In this document: positions 1 through 6,171 of the stretch, piece by piece
Layout of the letters: each line of letters begins with the position of its first letter
Position numbering within the stretch: the first letter of the stretch is position 1
Source of the DNA: Lachnoclostridium sp. UBA7482
GTDB lineage: Bacteria > Bacillota > Clostridia > Lachnospirales > Lachnospiraceae
Assembly (NCBI GenBank): GCA_002479645.1
Contig: DLOO01000004.1
Location: 8,109 to 14,308, forward strand
Reading direction: 5' to 3'
Length of the DNA stretch: 6,200 bases
Made by a program: the position numbers and the translations under genes
The notes under the pieces: generated by a model
What the model was told of the DNA's origin: nothing
Seen by the model: the letters and a program-made list of their open reading frames with translations, nothing else
Databases searched by the model: none

Positions 1-1294
1 GTTAATGAACGAGCCGGTGGAAATTATTCTCTACGACAGCAGGGAGGAGCTCGATACCGCGGCTGTTTTGGCTGCGGTCGGAGAGGAATTCAAGGGCAGG
101 ATAGTAGCGGGAGAAATGACCTCTGAGCTGCTTGCATGGACGGAGCTGTTGATTGTAAGCCCCGGTGTTCCTACGGATTTGCCGTTTATTCTTGAGTTGA
201 AGGCAAAGAATATCCCGGTTTGGGGCGAGGTTGAACTTGCATATCGCTTTGCAAAGGGCAGGCTGATTGCGATTACCGGTACAAACGGCAAGACCACAAC
301 AACCGCATTGACCGGTGAGATGATGCAGACCTATTACGAAAGCGTATTTGTGGTGGGAAATGTCGGAACGCCTTATACTCAGATGGCACGGCAGATGAGA
401 GACGACAGCGTGACGGTTGCGGAAATGAGCAGTTTTCAGCTGGAGTCCATCGAGGAATTCCATCCCTGTGTCAGCATGGTACTCAACATCACTCCGGATC
501 ATTTGAATCGTCATCATACAATGGAAGCTTATGCAGATGCGAAGTTTAACATCTGCCGCAATCAGACGCCGGATGATGTATGCATCCTGAATTATGAGGA
601 TGAGAGACTTCGTGAAAAGGCCGCAGAGCTGCAGGCAAAGGTTCTCTGGTTCTCCAGCAGAAGGGAGCTTGCCGAGGGACTTTATCTGATGGGTGAGGAC
701 ATCGTATATCATAGCGGCGAGAACATTGTAAAGATTATAAATATTAACGAAATGAATATTATCGGCCGTCATAACTGGGAAAATGCGATGGCTGCCATCG
801 GTGCGGGTCTTGCCATGAAGCTGCCGCTTGCGTGTATTCAGAAGGCGCTCAGAACCTTTGTCGCCGTAGAACATCGTATCGAGTACACCGCAACGAAGAA
901 CGGCGTAAAGTACTATAACGATTCCAAGGGAACCAATCCGGATGCCTCCATTCAGGCAGTAAGAGCAATGACGACGCCGACCATCCTGATCGGCGGCGGA
1001 TATGACAAGGGTTCCGATTACGAGGAATGGATTGCGAGCTTTGAAGGGAAAATTACCTGGCTGGTATTGATGGGACAGACCGCAGATAAGATTGAAAATA
1101 CCGCACGCCGCATGGGTTTTGATAAAATTGTTCGTGTGGAATCCATGGAAGAGGCGGTTCGGTTCTCTTACGAAAATGCGAAAAAGGGCGAAGCGGTCTT
1201 ACTTTCTCCGTGCTGCGCAAGCTGGGGAATGTTCAAAAATTACGAAGAAAGAGGCAGAATCTTTAAGGATTTGGTTCGGAGTTTGCCGGAATAA
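1..1294 (+). CDS. murD: UDP-N-acetylmuramoyl-L-alanine--D-glutamate ligase MurD (5' partial)
   Basis: Cytoplasmic Mur ligase that uses ATP to add D-glutamate to UDP-MurNAc-L-Ala, the second amino acid of the peptidoglycan stem. The reading frame is open to the left edge (the codon at 2-4 is Leu). The ATG at 5 is internal, because the visible protein begins at the second strand of the N-terminal Rossmann domain (EPVEIILYDSRE), so about 25-30 residues lie upstream. Numbering from the Met at 5: SPGVP at 52-56; the ATP P-loop GTNGKTTT at 92-99; EMSSFQLE at 140-147; ITPDHLNRH at 162-170; a Lys at 180 in the place of the carbamylated lysine of the family; HNWENA at 256-261; EHRIE at 289-293; NDSKGTNPDA at 305-314; and the C-terminal SPCCASWGMFKNYEERG at 401-417. 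All three Mur ligase domains are thus present apart from the extreme N-terminus. The stop is TAA at 1292-1294, 21 bp before ftsW, consistent with an operon. I am very sure of the identity. Confidence 0.97.
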   Translation, partial: LMNEPVEIILYDSREELDTAAVLAAVGEEFKGRIVAGEMTSELLAWTELLIVSPGVPTDLPFILELKAKNIPVWGEVELAYRFAKGRLIAITGTNGKTTTTALTGEMMQTYYESVFVVGNVGTPYTQMARQMRDDSVTVAEMSSFQLESIEEFHPCVSMVLNITPDHLNRHHTMEAYADAKFNICRNQTPDDVCILNYEDERLREKAAELQAKVLWFSSRRELAEGLYLMGEDIVYHSGENIVKIININEMNIIGRHNWENAMAAIGAGLAMKLPLACIQKALRTFVAVEHRIEYTATKNGVKYYNDSKGTNPDASIQAVRAMTTPTILIGGGYDKGSDYEEWIASFEGKITWLVLMGQTADKIENTARRMGFDKIVRVESMEEAVRFSYENAKKGEAVLLSPCCASWGMFKNYEERGRIFKDLVRSLPE

Positions 1295-1315
1295 AGAAGA
1301 AGGAGGGAAAAGGCA

Positions 1316-2461
1316 ATGGCAGGTTTAACTCGTGAAGACATGGATCGAAGCGTTTCCGTAAAACCGAAGCAGTTTTATGATTATACATTGCTTTTCCTGA
1401 TTATTTTTCTTGTGAGCTTCGGCGTTGTAATGATCAGCAGTATCAGCGCGTATAATGCAACGAAATACTACGACGATTCGATGCTTTTCGTAAAAAATCA
1501 GATCAAATACGGTGTTCTCGGAATGATAGCAATGATTGCGATTTCCTGCTGCGATTACCACTGGGTTGCCATTCGATTTATGAGGATTCGTCTTGTGACC
1601 TGGTTCTATCTGGCATGTATTGTTATGCAGGCAGTGGTTCTTGTGATTGGACACAGTTCAAACGGTTCTTCCCGTTGGCTGGAGTTCGGACCGATTCGTT
1701 TTCAGCCCTCCGAGCTTACGAAGATATCCGTTATCCTGTTAGCGGCATACGTAGTGCAGAAGGTACCGAAGCTTTTGGATCATTTTATGGGTTTTGTTAT
1801 TATCATGGCCATTTTTGCAGCACCGATCGGTTTGGTTCTTGCGGAAAACCTGAGTACGGCGATCATCTTGGTTGGTATCATTTTTGTTATCTGTTTTGTT
1901 ACGAGCCGTAAGAAACTGTATTACTATGCAAGTATCATTGTTCTGGCAGTCGGCGGTATGGTTGCGATTTTTAAGGTTTCCTATCGTGCGGCACGAATCG
2001 ATAACTGGCTCCATGTGGAAACGGCTGACGGCGGATATCAGATTCTTCAGGGTCTGTATGCGATTGCATCCGGCGGCTGGTTCGGTAAGGGGCTCGGCAA
2101 CAGTATTCAGAAGCTTGGTTACATTCCCGAGGTTCATACCGATATGATTTTCTCCTGCATTTGCGAGGAGCTTGGTATTTTCGGCGCTGTTTGTCTTTTG
2201 GCACTGTATGCGATCCTGTTGTGGCGCATTTTCCTGATTGGACTTCATGCGCCGGATTTGTTCGGAAGTCTGATTGTATGCGGTGTATTTGTTCAGATTG
2301 CCATGCAGGTTTTGATCAATGTTGCGGTTGTAACGAATTCGATGCCGGCAACCGGTATTCCGCTTCCGTTTGTCAGCTACGGCGGCAGCTCCCTGATTTT
2401 CACCATGATGGAAATCGGAATGGTACTCAGTGTCGCAAAGAGAATCGATTATGGAAAATAG
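1316..2461 (+). CDS. ftsW: FtsW/SpoVE-type SEDS peptidoglycan glycosyltransferase
   Basis: A 381-residue polytopic membrane protein of the SEDS family (FtsW/RodA/SpoVE), which polymerises lipid II into glycan strands with a partner class B penicillin-binding protein. About ten hydrophobic segments are visible, the first at about 22-41. Family signatures: SSRWLEFGPIRFQPSELTK at 118-136; the GGWFGKGLGNS loop at 253-263; PEVHTDMIFSCICEELG at 271-287, whose Asp276 matches the essential SEDS aspartate; and MPATGIPLPFVSYGGSS at 343-359. The usual PDLGTA motif reads ENLSTA (177-182). The ATG at 1316 is preceded by AGGAGG at 1301-1306, a good spacing of 9 nt, which fixes the start. The position after murD fits either the division enzyme FtsW or the sporulation paralogue SpoVE; sequence alone does not separate them. 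Co-location with divIB and ftsZ favours a vegetative division role. Confidence 0.95.
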   Translation: MAGLTREDMDRSVSVKPKQFYDYTLLFLIIFLVSFGVVMISSISAYNATKYYDDSMLFVKNQIKYGVLGMIAMIAISCCDYHWVAIRFMRIRLVTWFYLACIVMQAVVLVIGHSSNGSSRWLEFGPIRFQPSELTKISVILLAAYVVQKVPKLLDHFMGFVIIMAIFAAPIGLVLAENLSTAIILVGIIFVICFVTSRKKLYYYASIIVLAVGGMVAIFKVSYRAARIDNWLHVETADGGYQILQGLYAIASGGWFGKGLGNSIQKLGYIPEVHTDMIFSCICEELGIFGAVCLLALYAILLWRIFLIGLHAPDLFGSLIVCGVFVQIAMQVLINVAVVTNSMPATGIPLPFVSYGGSSLIFTMMEIGMVLSVAKRIDYGK

Positions 2462-2514
2462 GTTCGGTCAGGCACGGCTCCCCCGAAAAGGAATATAATA
2501 TAGCAATTTCTGTC

Positions 2515-2519
2515 GGGAG
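2515..2519 (+). promoter_or_regulatory. murA ribosome binding site
   Basis: GGGAG lies 7 nt upstream of the ATG at 2527. It decides the murA start, because the open frame itself runs back through the 3' end of ftsW to 2161. A CTCCC at 2478-2482 in the same leader is fully complementary to it and could partly mask it; that masking is inference. Confidence 0.7.
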
Positions 2520-2526
2520 ATGCAGC

Positions 2527-3786
2527 ATGGGACGATTGGTTGTTGAAGGAAAACAACGGATAGAAGGTTGCTTACAGGTACAGGGTGCAAAAAATCTCGT
2601 TTTGCCGATTCTCTGTGCCTGTCTTTTGGTAGACGGGGCGGTACGCATAGACAATTGCCCCGAAATCTCTGACGTCGAGGAAACCGTTCGGATGCTTCGG
2701 ATGATGGGAGCGAATGTTGTGCGGGAGAAAACTGCGATAACATGTGATACCGGCGGGGCAAGGGCGGAATTTTTACCGGATGAAATGACGAAAAGTAACC
2801 GGATGTCGATTCTTTTGATGGGGGCAATGCTTACCCGATTTGGAAAAGGGGAGATTGCTTACCCGGGCGGCTGCCGGATTGGTAAGCGGCCGATTGATTT
2901 GCACGAAGAGATATTTCGACGGTTCGGCGCCGAACTTTCGGCAGAGGATGACCGCATGGTCGGTGTTCTTGCGAAAGGAAAGGGGTGCGGGGTGCATTTG
3001 CCGTTCCCGAGCGTGGGGGCAACGGAAAACGCGATTCTTTGTGCATGTCTTGCCGAAGGCGAGACACAGATTACCGGTGCGGCGCGGGAACCCGAGGTGG
3101 AAGGACTATGTGATTTCTTAAATGCCTGCGGAGCACAAATTCATGGGCAGGGGACGAGTGTGATTCACATTTGCGGTGTGAAGCAGCTGCACGGAACGGA
3201 ATATGAAATCTCCGGCGACCGGATTGTGGCAGGAACCTATCTGACGGCAGCGGCGATTACCGGAGGCGAGTGCGAGATTGCGGGTATTTTCCCCGGACAT
3301 CTGAGCGGATATCTGGATGCCCTGGCACAGCTGGGGTGCGGGATGCATTTGCGAAAGCACAGCATATATCTGAAAGCGCCGGAACGTCTTCAGGCAGATA
3401 TGCATTGGAAAACGGAGCCGTATCCCGGGTTGCCGACGGATTTGCAGCCGATGCTGGCAGCGGCTTGTACATTGGCGAAGGGGAATGCCCGGATAGAGGA
3501 ACGCATCTTTGAAGAACGATTTGATGCGGTTCGGATGATGCAAAGGTTTGGAGCAGCGGTTGAAATTGTGCCGCCGTTTATTCAAATCAAGGGGCAGAAG
3601 AGCCTGCACGGAGCCGAGGTGGTCGGCAGGGATTTGCGGGGGACGGCAGGGCTGCTTGTTTTGGCACTGGCGGCAGAAGGAAAAAGTACAATCTTCGGAG
3701 CTTCGGTTCTGAAAAGAGGTTATGAGAATATTGTTGGAGATTTGAGGGAATTGGGCTGCGGAGATATCACCGAGCAGCCGGAGTAA
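2527..3786 (+). CDS. murA: UDP-N-acetylglucosamine 1-carboxyvinyltransferase MurA
   Basis: Cytoplasmic enolpyruvyl transferase that moves enolpyruvate from PEP to UDP-GlcNAc, the first committed step of peptidoglycan synthesis and the fosfomycin target. From the ATG at 2527 it is 419 residues, the normal family length, although the open frame extends upstream through ftsW. Residues align with E. coli MurA: GAKN with Lys22; Arg92; PGGCRIG with the catalytic Cys at 116 (Cys115 in E. coli); Arg121; AAREPEVEGL at 185-194; GDRIVAGTYL at 230-239 with Asp231; GLPTDLQ with Asp305; and DLRGTAG with Arg371 (Arg397 in E. coli). The active site is therefore intact. Oddities are Arg117 directly after the catalytic Cys, where small residues are usual, and frequent use of the Arg codon CGG (13 of 27), unlike ftsW and ftsZ. 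It lies 65 bp after ftsW and 14 bp before divIB. Gram-positives often carry two MurA paralogues, and which one this is cannot be told here. Confidence 0.95.
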   Translation: MGRLVVEGKQRIEGCLQVQGAKNLVLPILCACLLVDGAVRIDNCPEISDVEETVRMLRMMGANVVREKTAITCDTGGARAEFLPDEMTKSNRMSILLMGAMLTRFGKGEIAYPGGCRIGKRPIDLHEEIFRRFGAELSAEDDRMVGVLAKGKGCGVHLPFPSVGATENAILCACLAEGETQITGAAREPEVEGLCDFLNACGAQIHGQGTSVIHICGVKQLHGTEYEISGDRIVAGTYLTAAAITGGECEIAGIFPGHLSGYLDALAQLGCGMHLRKHSIYLKAPERLQADMHWKTEPYPGLPTDLQPMLAAACTLAKGNARIEERIFEERFDAVRMMQRFGAAVEIVPPFIQIKGQKSLHGAEVVGRDLRGTAGLLVLALAAEGKSTIFGASVLKRGYENIVGDLRELGCGDITEQPE

Positions 3787-3800
3787 CACGGAGGAAGACT

Positions 3801-4616
3801 ATGGCAGTCATACGTCTGAAAAAGAGAATGCATCCGCTTAAGGTGGCCATACCGGTACTGTTGGTCATTCTTGTGCTTCTTATGCTCTTTTTGGGATGGT
3901 TTGAAAAGAAATACAGAATCGATCCGCCAAAGGACGTCAAGGTTGTGATTATCGGTGACAGCGGACGATACACGGAAGATGAGATTCGGAATTTCGTAAT
4001 TAACGAACGGTTTGAGAACTACTGGATTCTTCTGAAGTGGTACTACCATTCTCACAAAGTAGAACCGCCGCCGTACCTGGAAAAAATAACCGTTGAGGTG
4101 GAGGATGACGGCAGCGTTCTATTAAAGGCGTATGAAAAAAGACCGGTTGGCGCCTTATGGGAGATGGGAAATTATCTTTATTTCGACAGTGATGGAATGC
4201 TTGTTTCTACAAAGACAGAAAACGTGGAAGGACTGCCGGTAATCAAGGGTCTGAAATATTCCTCGATTACGTTGGGAAAGGTGTTTGAAACACAGAATCC
4301 GGCATTGTTCCAGGTGATTATGAAGCTTGTACGACAGCTGGAGAAACAAGAGGTAAGAGTGGATGTGATTCGGTTTGCGAGCGACAATTCCATTACCTTA
4401 TACTGTGACGGCAACATTATTGAACTGGGTATCCGGGACGCTTATGACGTACAGATTCAGGTGCTTCGGAGTATGCTTGACAAGATTGCGCCGGAGGATA
4501 AGAAATACCGGATTAATATGGAAAATGTCGTGAACGGCGACGAGAAAATTGTTGCTACGTTATTACAGGAGGAATCGGAAGAGGAATCTGACCCGGGAGA
4601 ATCGGAGGAGGAGTAG
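3801..4616 (+). CDS. divIB: Cell division protein DivIB/FtsQ (POTRA domain)
   Basis: A 271-residue bitopic membrane protein of the divisome. DivIB/FtsQ forms a complex with FtsL and DivIC/FtsB that controls septal wall synthesis. The layout is typical: a short basic cytoplasmic N-terminus (residues 1-14, rich in Lys and Arg), one transmembrane helix at about 15-34, then an extracytoplasmic POTRA domain from about 44 to 114, ending in EKRPVGALW. A beta domain follows, with YLYFDSDGMLV at 125-135 and GLPVIKG at 144-150. The C-terminus (residues 257-271) is a strongly acidic tail of mostly Glu with Ser. GGAGG at 3790-3794 lies 6 nt before the ATG at 3801, and the gene begins 14 bp after murA, so the two are probably cotranscribed. 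Like murA it favours CGG for Arg (6 of 13). Sequence conservation in this family is low, so the call rests on architecture plus position before ftsZ. Confidence 0.9.
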   Translation: MAVIRLKKRMHPLKVAIPVLLVILVLLMLFLGWFEKKYRIDPPKDVKVVIIGDSGRYTEDEIRNFVINERFENYWILLKWYYHSHKVEPPPYLEKITVEVEDDGSVLLKAYEKRPVGALWEMGNYLYFDSDGMLVSTKTENVEGLPVIKGLKYSSITLGKVFETQNPALFQVIMKLVRQLEKQEVRVDVIRFASDNSITLYCDGNIIELGIRDAYDVQIQVLRSMLDKIAPEDKKYRINMENVVNGDEKIVATLLQEESEEESDPGESEEE

Positions 4617-4666
4617 ATTCTGTCAGGGTAGAACTTAGAAATAATCGTCTTTTTGGCGGCACATTA

Positions 4667-4717
4667 AGAAAAATGAGCAAAAAATGAAAAGAAATTCGTT
4701 TTTTTCTGCATTTTTCT
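4667..4717. repeat. Long imperfect AT-rich inverted repeat upstream of the ftsZ promoter
   Basis: A 51-base imperfect inverted repeat. Outer arms 4667-4675 and 4709-4717 (AGAAAAATG / CATTTTTCT) pair perfectly. After a single bulged G (4708), AG at 4676-4677 pairs with CT at 4706-4707. After one C/T mismatch, 4679-4688 pairs with 4695-4704 with one G-U. The loop is 4689-4694 (AAGAAA). This gives 21 pairs, nearly all A-T. It begins 50 bp after the divIB stop and ends just before the ftsZ -35 element. It could act as a weak, A/T-tract type terminator for the upstream operon or as a structural DNA element. It lacks a GC-rich stem with a separate T-run, so I do not call it a terminator. Confidence 0.5.
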
Positions 4718-4718
4718 C

Positions 4719-4747
4719 TTGATTATTTTGCGAAATAATCTTATATT
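4719..4747 (+). promoter_or_regulatory. Candidate SigA-type promoter for ftsZ
   Basis: TTGATT at 4719-4724 (4 of 6 to TTGACA) and TATATT at 4742-4747 (5 of 6 to TATAAT) are separated by exactly 17 bp, upstream of ftsZ in an AT-rich intergenic region. Transcription would start near 4754, giving a leader of about 55-60 nt. It would allow ftsZ to be expressed independently of the murD-divIB operon. Transcription itself is not shown by the sequence. Confidence 0.6.
4721..4740. promoter_or_regulatory. Palindrome in the ftsZ promoter spacer (possible operator)
   Basis: GATTATTT (4721-4728), spacer TGCG, AAATAATC (4733-4740) form a perfect 8+8 bp inverted repeat. It overlaps the 3' part of the candidate -35 and fills the spacer up to one base before the -10. 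This position suits a repressor site, although the regulator is not identifiable. As RNA the stem would be weak, and no clean T-run follows, so a terminator is less likely. Confidence 0.4.
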
Positions 4748-4796
4748 ATTAGACAGATGTATCATGATTTGTGAGTAAGTTGTAGAATGAAGATAA

Positions 4797-4802
4797 AGGA
4801 GG
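4797..4802 (+). promoter_or_regulatory. ftsZ ribosome binding site selecting a TTG start
   Basis: AGGAGG at 4797-4802, within AAAGGAGGAAGG, lies 8 nt before a TTG at 4811. It falls inside the reading frame of the longer ATG alternative (4787), which has no good Shine-Dalgarno of its own. This strongly favours TTG as the real start. Confidence 0.85.
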
Positions 4803-4810
4803 AAGGAACT

Positions 4811-6031
4811 TTGCTTGAAATTAAAGTTGATGAAAATGAAGCTGCAGCAAAAATTATCGTAATCGGCGTCGGTGGCGCCGGCAACAATGCGGTTAACCGT
4901 ATGATTGAGGAAGGCGGTATCGGTGTTGATTTCGTTTGTGTTAATACGGACAAGCAGCATTTGAAGAATTGCAAGGCTCCTCGCTGTGTACAGATTGGTG
5001 AAAAATTGACTAAGGGTCTTGGTGCAGGAGCACAGCCTGAGGTTGGAGAAAAGGCAGCAGAGGAGAGCAAGGAAGAACTTGCAGAAATTATTAAGGGCGC
5101 CGACATGGTATTCGTTACCTGCGGTATGGGCGGCGGAACCGGTACCGGTGCAGCTCCCGTGGTAGCGCAGATTGCTAAGGATTTGGGTGTACTTACCGTT
5201 GGTATCGTAACCAAGCCTTTCCGTTTTGAAGCTAAGAAGAGAATGACCAATGCCCTGGCAGGTATTGAACGTCTTCGCCAGGCAGTTGATACATTGATTG
5301 TTATCCCGAATGACCGTTTGCTTGAAATCGTTGACCGTCGGACTTCCATGCCGGAAGCACTCAAAAAGGCTGACGAGGTTCTTCAGCAGGGTGTTCAGGG
5401 TATTACCGATTTGATCAATGAGTCTGCACTGATTAACCTTGACTTTGCAGATGTTCAGACCGTAATGAAGGATAAAGGCATTGCCCATATCGGTATCGGT
5501 TATGGTTCCGGTGACGACAAGTGTATGGAAGCTGTTAAGCAGGCTACTACATCCCCGCTTCTTGAAACCAACATCGAAGGCGCAAGCAACATCATTCTTC
5601 ACATTGCCGGTTCTGTCAGCTTGATTGAAGTTAATGAAGCGGCTACTTATGTGCAGGAACTTGCAGGCGATGATGCAAATATCATCTTTGGTGCGATGTA
5701 TGACGAGACCGTTCCGGATCAGTGCCGCATTACCGTGATTGCAACCGGTTTGGAAGAGGTTCCGGCGAACAGCACTAACTCCGGCACTCGCCCGAACGGG
5801 TTCCAGAGCAAGCCTCAGATTTCCCAGCCCGTGAAGCCTGCATCTCCGGCTCAGCCCGCAGCAGGCAGCGGATACCGCAATTTCTTCGGCAACAATCCGA
5901 AGCCCGCGGCGCCGGTTACCAAGCCTGCGGAACCCACAGCGGCAGCACCTACTTACAGTAAGCCCGCAACCGAGAACAACAACGGCGGCGGAATTAAGAT
6001 TCCTGATTTCCTTCAGAAGAATCGTAAATAA
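4811..6031 (+). CDS. ftsZ: Cell division protein FtsZ (TTG start)
   Basis: Tubulin-like GTPase that polymerises into the Z ring and recruits the divisome. From TTG at 4811 it is 406 residues; the in-frame ATG at 4787 would add eight residues encoded by the Shine-Dalgarno itself. The TTG start also gives MLEIKVDE, resembling the MLEF start of Bacillus FtsZ. Numbering from [16 protein letters not shown] at 19-31; the tubulin signature GGGTGTG at 107-113; PNDRLL at 166-171; and the T7 synergy loop NLDFADV at 209-215, which completes the neighbouring subunit's GTPase site. The globular core ends near 315. A Pro/Ala/Asn-rich linker with four KPA units covers about 318-391, followed by the conserved C-terminal peptide with IPDFLQ and a basic KNRK end, which binds membrane tethers such as FtsA or SepF. 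Arg codons are almost all CGT or CGC (11 of 13), as expected for a highly expressed gene. No ftsA precedes it. A separate promoter and a terminator make it likely monocistronic. Confidence 0.98.
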   Translation: MLEIKVDENEAAAKIIVIGVGGAGNNAVNRMIEEGGIGVDFVCVNTDKQHLKNCKAPRCVQIGEKLTKGLGAGAQPEVGEKAAEESKEELAEIIKGADMVFVTCGMGGGTGTGAAPVVAQIAKDLGVLTVGIVTKPFRFEAKKRMTNALAGIERLRQAVDTLIVIPNDRLLEIVDRRTSMPEALKKADEVLQQGVQGITDLINESALINLDFADVQTVMKDKGIAHIGIGYGSGDDKCMEAVKQATTSPLLETNIEGASNIILHIAGSVSLIEVNEAATYVQELAGDDANIIFGAMYDETVPDQCRITVIATGLEEVPANSTNSGTRPNGFQSKPQISQPVKPASPAQPAAGSGYRNFFGNNPKPAAPVTKPAEPTAAAPTYSKPATENNNGGGIKIPDFLQKNRK

Positions 6032-6049
6032 TGATTTGCTGTTTCAGAG

Positions 6050-6082
6050 CCCTTCTCCGTTTACCTTCGGAGAAGGGTTTTT
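6050..6082 (+). terminator. Intrinsic terminator of ftsZ
   Basis: A perfect 10-bp GC-rich stem, CCCTTCTCCG (6050-6059) with CGGAGAAGGG (6068-6077), has an 8-nt loop TTTACCTT and is followed immediately by TTTTT (6078-6082). It starts 18 bp after the ftsZ stop, a classic Rho-independent terminator. Confidence 0.95.
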
Positions 6083-6098
6083 GCGTTATAGAACTTTT

Positions 6099-6132
6099 TT
6101 TACTTGCTTTTTTCAGATAAATAATATATCCT
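6099..6132 (+). promoter_or_regulatory. Weak promoter candidate for a downstream transcript
   Basis: Two overlapping weak -35/-10 combinations with 17-bp spacers are visible: TTTACT (6099-6104) with TAATAT (6122-6127), and TTGCTT (6104-6109) with TATCCT (6127-6132). Each hexamer matches only 4 of 6 consensus bases at best. The location after a strong terminator and before an AGGAGG makes a new transcript here plausible, but the exact element is uncertain. Confidence 0.35.
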
Positions 6133-6171
6133 AAAGTAAGTAGTGGCGTATGCCGCTAAAATATTTTAGGA
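6129..6171. repeat. Nested inverted repeats ending in an AGGAGG
   Basis: Outer arms TCCTAAA (6129-6135) and TTTAGGA (6165-6171) enclose an inner stem, TAGTGGC (6141-6147) with GCCGCTA (6152-6158), with one G-U pair and a GTAT loop. The 3' arm overlaps a 14-bp perfect palindrome CTAAAATATTTTAG (6156-6169) and runs into AGGAGG at 6168-6173. No ATG follows before the window ends, and GTG at 6191 is 17 nt away. The stretch from 6083 to 6200 therefore contains regulatory-looking DNA or an RNA leader but no gene I can support. Confidence 0.45.

Noticed and set aside
2..874. 290-codon open frame on the minus strand opposite murD
   Set aside because: It is antisense to a gene with intact Mur ligase motifs, shows no recognisable domain and has no convincing ribosome site; it is a shadow of codon bias in murD.
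2161..2526. Upstream extension of the murA frame, which could suggest an ftsW-murA fusion or a longer N-terminus
   Set aside because: The extension overlaps well-conserved ftsW coding sequence in another frame and has no MurA-like content; the ATG at 2527 with GGGAG gives the normal family length.
4721..4750. Reading the promoter palindrome as the terminator of the upstream operon
   Set aside because: The stem is AT-rich with only one G-C pair and is followed by a mixed TTATATTATT rather than a T-run; its placement over a promoter fits an operator better.
4757..4778. Two very short ATG-led reading frames in the ftsZ leader (4757-4774 and 4764-4778)
   Set aside because: They are four to five codons long, overlapping and without a ribosome site, so nothing supports a leader peptide.
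4664..5602. 312-codon open frame on the minus strand opposite ftsZ
   Set aside because: It lies over the highly conserved FtsZ GTPase domain, has a low-complexity composition and no family motif, and is best explained by the constrained codon use of ftsZ.
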